A DNA stretch of 6,091 bases, taken from assembly GCA_900757905.1 (NCBI GenBank), contig CAAEPN010000033.1:1-6091 (forward strand). The letters run 5' to 3'. Source of the DNA: Clostridia bacterium (GTDB taxonomy: Bacteria; Bacillota; Clostridia; Oscillospirales; CAG-382). Positions 1 through 3,654 of this stretch are shown here, one piece after another; position 1 is the stretch's first letter; each line of letters begins with the position of its first letter. Made by a program: the position numbers and the translations under genes. Below the pieces are notes generated by a model. That model did not search any database. It saw nothing but the letters and a program-made list of their open reading frames with translations, and was not told the origin of the DNA.

Positions 1-12
1 GCCGCCGGGAAC

Positions 13-32
13 AGCCGCCGAGGGCGGCGAAA
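13..32 (+). repeat. GC-rich hairpin, left copy of an inverted pair
   Basis: A 6-bp GC stem (14-19 with 23-28) with a 3-base loop is followed by CGAAA. A closely similar 20-base stretch lies at 1929-1948 on the opposite strand, matching at 18 of 20 positions by eye. The two copies bracket the AT-rich GH28-like gene. It could be one member of a dispersed intergenic repeat family or simply a chance GC stem. The pairing and the match are seen directly; the mobile or dispersed nature is inference. Confidence 0.45.
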
Positions 33-46
33 AAGCACGCAGGGCA

Positions 47-72
47 AAACTTTTCGTGCAAACGAAAAGTTT
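47..72. repeat. 10-bp perfect hairpin
   Basis: AAACTTTTCG (47-56) is exactly complementary to CGAAAAGTTT (63-72) around a 6-base loop. It stands one base before the 22-bp inverted repeat that follows, so a transcript crossing the region would fold into consecutive stems. Neither strand has a clean T-tract right after the stem, so I do not call it a terminator. Confidence 0.6.
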
Positions 73-73
73 C

Positions 74-127
74 CAGACTACTGACAAACCCACCTTTTTA
101 GCAAGAGGTGGGTTTGTCAGTAGTCTG
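74..127. repeat. Perfect 22-bp inverted repeat with 10-base loop
   Basis: The arms 74-95 and 106-127 are perfectly complementary over 22 bp, beginning CAGACTACTG and ending CAGTAGTCTG. In RNA the stem could extend inward by three more pairs (one G-U) to a tetraloop TAGC. No T-tract follows on either strand, so it is not a standard intrinsic terminator. A perfect stem of this length suggests a recent origin or active maintenance, as in REP/MITE-like elements or a structured RNA. Its identity is unknown. Confidence 0.75.
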
Positions 128-165
128 AGAGCGCGGTTATTCAAGACCGTGCTCTTTTTCTTTTT
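128..165 (+). terminator. Rho-independent terminator, rightward
   Basis: The arm AGAGCGCGGT (128-137) pairs with ACCGTGCTCT (146-155), with one G-T wobble, around an 8-base loop. It is followed by a T-rich tract (TTTTTCTTTTTCTTT, 155-169). This is the classic intrinsic terminator form on the plus strand. It presumably ends a rightward transcript whose gene lies before this window. It sits directly after the 22-bp inverted repeat, so the two may form one 3' UTR module. Confidence 0.7.
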
Positions 166-262
166 CTTTGCGTTTTTCTCGTTCCTCAAGATCACGTAAG
201 TTCCTTGTAATTCGCCTTGTATATCCCCCTATAAAACCAACAACACAACTATCACGGAAAAT
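137..262 (-). pseudogene. Possible 3' remnant of a small membrane-associated protein
   Basis: On the minus strand an open stretch of 41 codons (262 down to 140) ends in TAA at 137-139. It has no ATG, GTG or TTG start and is preceded in frame by a TAA (263-265). The peptide has a short hydrophobic stretch (CVVGFIGGY) and then a strongly basic and acidic tail (RRITRNLRDLEEREKRKEK, then EKEHGLE). That looks like the end of a membrane segment plus a charged cytoplasmic tail, which is unusual for random AT-rich DNA. The tail codons overlap the T-tract of the rightward terminator, which alone would give Lys/Glu-rich translation. It may be a decayed gene end or chance. No family recognised. Confidence 0.25.
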
Positions 263-284
263 TTATGTTTGGGATTATAAAGCA

Positions 285-1556
285 TTATTCAATTAAACAG
301 TTTTCAATTGAAATATCATCACAACCGACGATTTCAGCCTTATCCCTCCAAGTAGTTGAATCTTGTGAAAAAATTCTTACATTATTCAGTCTTGCACCTT
401 TTACATTACTTAAGTTGAGCATACTTCTACCGCGTCTTTCTATATTCTCATCAGTTAATTCAGTAGTTTCAGGTTTGATAAAGATATCAATTTCCTTTAA
501 CAATACATTCTCCATGCTTTCGTCATGATTACAAAAAACTTTCGCAGCAGCAATAGCCTCAAATCTCATATTTTGCAAAGTCAAATGTCTTATACTGCCA
601 ACCTCACTGTAAATTTCAAATGGGAAGGATACATTGACAGCAGAAACATTTGATATGTTTATATCACTGATATCGGCGGCACCGTTTCCGTTAAAGCTTG
701 TTTGTATTGTGGCACCGGCACCTCCACGGGTAATTACAATATCAGAAATACGAATGTGACGAATTTCACCAACACCAACACCTATTCTGAACACACTTGA
801 AGATGAGCCGAGTACGCAGTTCGATACTGCAATAAATTCACACGCCTGTGCTTCTACCCCAAGCCTTTTTGAATCACAGCGAATGGCGATTGCATCATCT
901 CCGGTATCAATAATACAATCGGAAATTGTAACATATTTACAGCAATCAATATCAATTCCATCCGTATTTGCGGCATACGACAGATTAAAAACCTTTAAAC
1001 CCTTTACAGAAACGACATTACATCCGTGGAAAAAGCAACCCCAGCAAGGCATATTACGAATAGTAATATCCGAAACAGTGATTTGATTGGATAGAATAAA
1101 GCAAATCAATTGGCCCGGACGCAGTTTTTCTTTATCCTTCGCAAGAGCCAAGCCATCTCTCCATATATAACGGTCATGAGGTTTCGGAGAACAGAAATAT
1201 GTATCACCCGCTCCGTCAATCGTTCCGGTGCCGATAATAGCAACATTTTCGCATTTTCGTGCTATAATTAAATGTTTTCCAACCCATTCCTCTCCAACAC
1301 ATATTTCTTGATTTTCCGGATATTCATTTGTCTCATTATAGTCATCAAGGTTATCCGAAGCTTTCAGAACAGCATTATGAGAAATATGCAGCTCAACATT
1401 ACTTTTTAAATAAATCGTACCTGTGACAAATACGCCGGCAGGCACTGTCACCCTACCACCGCCATTTTCGTAACATACGTCAATGGCTTTTTGAATAAAT
1501 TCGGTATTTAAAGTTTTTCCGTCTGCAACTGCACCAAAATCAGATATATTGTACAT
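285..1556 (-). CDS. GH28/pectate-lyase-superfamily right-handed beta-helix protein (polygalacturonase-like)
   Basis: 423 aa. The N-terminus (ISDFGAVADGKTLNTEFIQK, 4-23) is the typical opening of the pectate-lyase-superfamily/GH28 fold, followed by short repeated strands (for example VAIIGTGTIDGAG, 105-117; ITVSDITIRNMP, 159-170) of a right-handed parallel beta-helix. GH28 enzymes hydrolyse galacturonan or rhamnogalacturonan with inversion. The acidic motifs are present: NTDGID (197-202, Asp199) and DTGDD (217-221, Asp220/221). The usual GHG histidine motif is replaced by a serine-rich stretch near 250-255, and RIK by TIQ (283-285), so substrate or chemistry may differ. There is no signal peptide and there are 17 cysteines, which fits a cytoplasmic enzyme acting on imported oligosaccharides. 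The ATG at 1556 has AAGGAGA 7 bases upstream (1564-1570). Roughly 35-40% GC in sampled stretches, against clearly higher in the other two genes, suggests transfer. The fold is firm, the substrate unknown. Confidence 0.88.
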   Translation of the reverse strand: MYNISDFGAVADGKTLNTEFIQKAIDVCYENGGGRVTVPAGVFVTGTIYLKSNVELHISHNAVLKASDNLDDYNETNEYPENQEICVGEEWVGKHLIIARKCENVAIIGTGTIDGAGDTYFCSPKPHDRYIWRDGLALAKDKEKLRPGQLICFILSNQITVSDITIRNMPCWGCFFHGCNVVSVKGLKVFNLSYAANTDGIDIDCCKYVTISDCIIDTGDDAIAIRCDSKRLGVEAQACEFIAVSNCVLGSSSSVFRIGVGVGEIRHIRISDIVITRGGAGATIQTSFNGNGAADISDINISNVSAVNVSFPFEIYSEVGSIRHLTLQNMRFEAIAAAKVFCNHDESMENVLLKEIDIFIKPETTELTDENIERRGRSMLNLSNVKGARLNNVRIFSQDSTTWRDKAEIVGCDDISIENCLIE

Positions 1557-1594
1557 ATCAATATCTCCTTATTATTTATTAAGTTATTAATTTG

Positions 1595-1622
1595 TATACC
1601 GCAAATCGCAACTATACCGCAA
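1595..1622 (-). promoter_or_regulatory. Possible promoter with 10-bp direct repeats before the GH28-like gene
   Basis: TTGCGGTATA occurs twice on the minus strand (1622-1613 and 1604-1595), 18 bases apart start to start. The first TTGCGG can serve as a -35 box and, after an 18-base spacer, TATACA (1598-1593) in the second copy as a -10 box. This would give a leader of roughly 30 bases before the start codon at 1556. The box matches are only moderate. The duplicated sequence could equally be a pair of regulator sites. Confidence 0.35.
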
Positions 1623-1928
1623 TTTCGTACTGCGCCAAAGCTAACGAGCAGCCACAATTTTCATCTGCGAAAACCCACTGTGAGCTTGCTGTAAAACAAT
1701 TCTTTTTCGAAAAACATCGGTCTTGCGTCAGCACTATAGCTATCCTTTCGCACCGATTCAAAGCCTTTTCGCCGCCATTTTGTAGGCAAAACCGGTTTCG
1801 ACATGAGCCGCCGGAAAGCTTTGCAAAATTGCTTCCGACAGAGCTTTGAATCGTCCCCGGAGTCCAGAGGTTCGCAAACCTCGAATCAGCGCACAAAAAC
1901 AACAACTTCGCACAATCCAATTAAATTC
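1623..1928. other. Spacer with long-range inverted repeat, no credible gene
   Basis: No convincing gene is seen. Both strands have overlapping open frames of about 85-100 codons, rich in Cys, Ser and Asn, without a ribosome site or recognisable domain. Structure is present: an 11-bp inverted repeat CGATTCAAAGC (1754-1764) / GCTTTGAATCG (1843-1853), a 6-bp stem GAGGTT / AACCTC (1867-1872, 1877-1882), and the palindromes TTTTTCGAAAAA (1704-1715) and AAACCGGTTT (1789-1798). It could be a dispersed noncoding repeat or a decayed insertion. This is inference from structure only. Confidence 0.4.
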
Positions 1929-2013
1929 TTTCGCCGCCCCCTGCGGCTATTCTTTCTGCTTTGCAGAAAGCTTGTCCCTATCGGGACAAAGGGAGCAGTA
2001 AAAACATTTTTAC
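1929..2013. repeat. Cluster of four small hairpins downstream of the serine dehydratase gene
   Basis: Four perfect stems follow one another: GCCGC/GCGGC (1933-1937, 1943-1947), CTTTCTGC/GCAGAAAG (1952-1959, 1963-1970), TTGTCCC/GGGACAA (1972-1978, 1983-1989) and GTAAAAA/TTTTTAC (1998-2004, 2007-2013). The first lies in the inverted partner of the hairpin at 13-32. The cluster begins 15 bases past the dehydratase stop codon, so it forms that mRNA's 3' end and may help stop transcription or protect the RNA. No stem is followed by a clean T-tract on the minus strand. The series resembles REP-type intergenic repeats. Confidence 0.55.
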
Positions 2014-2027
2014 CGGTCCCATATCCC

Positions 2028-3443
2028 CTATAGCTTTATTTTGGCAAGTCCGCCCTGCGAGGTCTCCTTGTACGGCTCGGACAAATCAAGCCCTGTCTCG
2101 CGCATGGTCTCAATGACGCGGTCAAGCGATATCTTGCGCGTATCCCATAAAAAGCCGGAAATATTGACGGCATTGATGGCACGCATGGCGGCTACCGCGT
2201 TGCGCTCAATGCACGGAATCTGTACAAGTCCTCCGATCGGGTCGCAGGTCAGTCCTAAATGATGCTCCATGGCAATTTCTGCCGCACATTCGATCTTTTC
2301 GGTCTCAAGCTCAAATAACTCCGCAAGCGCTGCCGCTGCCATGGTGCAGGCGCTGCCGATCTCCGCCTGACAGCCGCATTCCGCGCCCGAAATAGAGGCG
2401 TTTGTCTTGATGAGATTGCCGATAAGACCGGCAGTTTCGAGAGCATGAAGTATCTGTGCGTCGGAATAGCCGTTCTTTATCTGATAGTAGTACATGACGG
2501 CCGGCAGTACGCCGCTTGCGCCGCAGGTCGGCGCGGTAACTACCGGTTCGCCCGACGCGTTTTGCTCGCTGACGGCATAGGCATAGGCGCACACCACGCG
2601 GTTTTCGCGCACATCGTCCGGTTCGCCGATATAGCGGCTGTTATATAAAGCTTTGGCTTTTTTGCTGACATGAAGTCCGCCCGGAAGCGTGCCGCTGTCG
2701 TCTAATCCGCGCCGGATGGCGGCTTTCATGGCGTTCCAGATATTCGCCATATAGGCCGGAAAATCGGCATTTTCATGTGCTTCGACGTATTGCCATAACC
2801 GGATATTCTGTTCTTTGCACAAGGTGGCAATGCTCTCGAAGGTGGTTTCGGAATAGATATCCTCCGGCTTTTCCCACGGTTCGTTTTCAAAAACGATATC
2901 GCCGCCGCCCACGCTGAGAACAGTGGCTGTGCCGATCTCTTTTCCGTCCTTTAATGCCGTAAGCGTCAGGGTATTGGGGTGCGGAAGGTCGGTCTTGACC
3001 GGGTCAAAGAGCACTTCGGCGGCGATCGGCGCAAAGGTCTTTTGGATGACAGTGTCTGTGCCGTGTCCTTTACCGGTCTTGGCAAGCGAGCCAAATAACG
3101 TCACACGGAATGCGTCGGCGTCGGGGAAACGGCCTTTAAAGGCAAGACAGGCGCGTTCAGGGCCTATCGTATGTGAGCTGGACGGGCCGCGGCCGATCTT
3201 GAAAAGTTTAGTCAACGACTGCATGCCGGTCGGCGTGCGGCGCTGAGGCTTAGCGCTGTGCGAACGGTATGCACCGCATAATTCCAGTATTTTTATCAAA
3301 TGCTCTGCACTCGGCAGCGCTTTTCCGGCTTCCCACTTTGCAACGGTGCGAGCATCGACTGCTAATTTTTCTGCAAGCGCTTTTTGAGAAAGTCCTTTCG
3401 AAAGGCGGTATTCCTTTAAGAGTTCGGCTATGCTTTTATTCAT
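2028..3443 (-). CDS. sdaA: L-serine dehydratase (Fe-S dependent, single chain) with N-terminal XRE-type HTH domain
   Basis: 471 aa from the ATG at 3443. It converts L-serine to pyruvate and ammonia in the cytoplasm using a [4Fe-4S] cluster. Domains: XRE/Cro-type helix-turn-helix (about 4-57; helices around SQKALAEKLAVDARTVAKWE), a short basic linker, the SDH beta domain from about 74 (GPSSSHT at 86-92; GSLAKTGKGHGTD at 118-130) and the alpha domain from about 200 (TAPTCGASG near 304-312; SISGAECGCQAEIGSAC at 350-366; GLTCDPIGGLVQIPCIERN at 397-415). Cys358, Cys400 and Cys411 match the three cluster ligands known in the family. The C-terminal Cys of E. coli SdaA and of the Legionella enzyme is absent; this chain ends GGLAKIKL. 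Without the HTH the enzyme is about 398 aa, shorter than E. coli SdaA (454). Many Firmicutes use separate alpha and beta subunits, so both the single chain and the HTH are notable. The frame is unbroken and no ribosome site precedes the internal Met74, so the fusion looks genuine. Confidence 0.93.
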   Translation of the reverse strand: MNKSIAELLKEYRLSKGLSQKALAEKLAVDARTVAKWEAGKALPSAEHLIKILELCGAYRSHSAKPQRRTPTGMQSLTKLFKIGRGPSSSHTIGPERACLAFKGRFPDADAFRVTLFGSLAKTGKGHGTDTVIQKTFAPIAAEVLFDPVKTDLPHPNTLTLTALKDGKEIGTATVLSVGGGDIVFENEPWEKPEDIYSETTFESIATLCKEQNIRLWQYVEAHENADFPAYMANIWNAMKAAIRRGLDDSGTLPGGLHVSKKAKALYNSRYIGEPDDVRENRVVCAYAYAVSEQNASGEPVVTAPTCGASGVLPAVMYYYQIKNGYSDAQILHALETAGLIGNLIKTNASISGAECGCQAEIGSACTMAAAALAELFELETEKIECAAEIAMEHHLGLTCDPIGGLVQIPCIERNAVAAMRAINAVNISGFLWDTRKISLDRVIETMRETGLDLSEPYKETSQGGLAKIKL

Positions 3444-3448
3444 AAGAA

Positions 3449-3455
3449 TCACCTT
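3449..3455 (-). promoter_or_regulatory. Ribosome binding site that sets the dehydratase start
   Basis: AAGGTGA on the minus strand lies 5 bases before the ATG at 3443. The longer open frame begins at a GTG (3452-3450) that falls inside this site, so the GTG is unlikely to be used and the protein most likely begins MNKSIAELL. Confidence 0.7.
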
Positions 3456-3478
3456 GCTTTGAACGGGTTTTGGAATTC

Positions 3479-3491
3479 TATATTCAGTATA
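3479..3491. promoter_or_regulatory. Candidate operator overlapping the dehydratase -10 box
   Basis: TATATTCAGTATA is a 13-base imperfect palindrome (5 of 6 pairs match) covering the -10 hexamer and start region of the leftward promoter. A wider inverted pair, TTTTGG (3468-3473) and CCAAAA (3503-3508), surrounds it. A repressor bound here would block transcription, and the HTH domain of the encoded protein is an obvious candidate. AT-rich palindromes also arise by chance. Confidence 0.3.
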
Positions 3492-3514
3492 ACATATTTA
3501 AGCCAAAATAGCAA
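3486..3514 (-). promoter_or_regulatory. Sigma-70-type promoter for the serine dehydratase gene
   Basis: On the minus strand TTGCTA (-35, 3514-3509) is separated by exactly 17 bases from TATACT (-10, 3491-3486). A TG one base before the -10 box gives an extended -10. Transcription would begin near 3479, leaving a leader of about 35 bases. Confidence 0.65.
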
Positions 3515-3597
3515 TTTAATTTTTAGATATGCTGCAAAAATAGAAATTTTTTGAAAAAACGCGGAACAAACCGGAAATTCATTTCGTCATACAGACA

Positions 3598-3626
3598 GAT
3601 TTGCAAGCGATTTGCATAGATTTGAC
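3598..3626 (+). promoter_or_regulatory. Three GATTTG direct repeats upstream of the SLH-protein gene
   Basis: GATTTGCA (3598-3605), GATTTGCA (3609-3616) and GATTTGAC (3619-3626) recur every 10-11 bases, one DNA helical turn, so they face the same side of the helix. Such phased direct repeats are typical of response-regulator or activator sites. They lie 29-57 bases before the start codon. I see no convincing -35/-10 pair for the rightward gene, so its promoter is not located and the repeats could instead be in the leader RNA. Confidence 0.35.
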
Positions 3627-3639
3627 AGATCAACTCCGG

Positions 3640-3645
3640 AAAGGA
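3640..3645 (+). promoter_or_regulatory. Ribosome binding site that sets the SLH-protein start
   Basis: AAAGGA lies 9 bases before the ATG at 3655. The in-frame ATG at 3646 directly abuts the site and the TTG at 3601 has none. Starting at 3655 puts a standard signal peptide at the very N-terminus. Confidence 0.65.
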
Positions 3646-3654
3646 ATGACATTT

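Noticed and set aside
74..127. 22-bp inverted repeat as terminator of the GH28-like gene
   Set aside because: On the minus strand the stem is followed by GGAAAC rather than a T-tract, so it lacks the intrinsic terminator signature.
2..199. Plus-strand frame open from the window edge to TAA at 197-199 (and shorter open frames to 84 and 101) as the end of an upstream gene
   Set aside because: All three frames run through perfect hairpins, and the longest goes on through the terminator T-tract as a Phe-rich run. None shows family features, so I cannot tell whether any is the end of a real gene.
289..311. AT-rich inverted repeat over the stop codon of the GH28-like gene
   Set aside because: Only 9 of 11 pairs match, it has no T-tract, and AT-rich sequence makes such pairing likely by chance.
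1612..1920. 102-codon minus-strand open frame between the GH28-like and dehydratase genes
   Set aside because: It has no ribosome site, no recognisable domain and an odd Cys/Ser-rich composition. It overlaps plus-strand open frames of similar size and runs through inverted repeats, so it is most likely noncoding.
1..2027. CRISPR array or tRNA among the repeats
   Set aside because: The repeats are inverted stems rather than regularly spaced direct repeats, and no cloverleaf with the conserved T-loop and anticodon features is visible.
3622..3627. Perfect TTGACA as the -35 box of the SLH-protein gene
   Set aside because: A -10 box 17 bases later would fall at 3645-3650 (AATGAC), a poor match that would place the transcript start at or after the start codon.
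3601..3654. Longer N-terminus of the SLH protein from the TTG at 3601 or the ATG at 3646
   Set aside because: The TTG has no ribosome site and the ATG at 3646 touches AAAGGA with no spacing. Either would bury the signal peptide behind extra residues.
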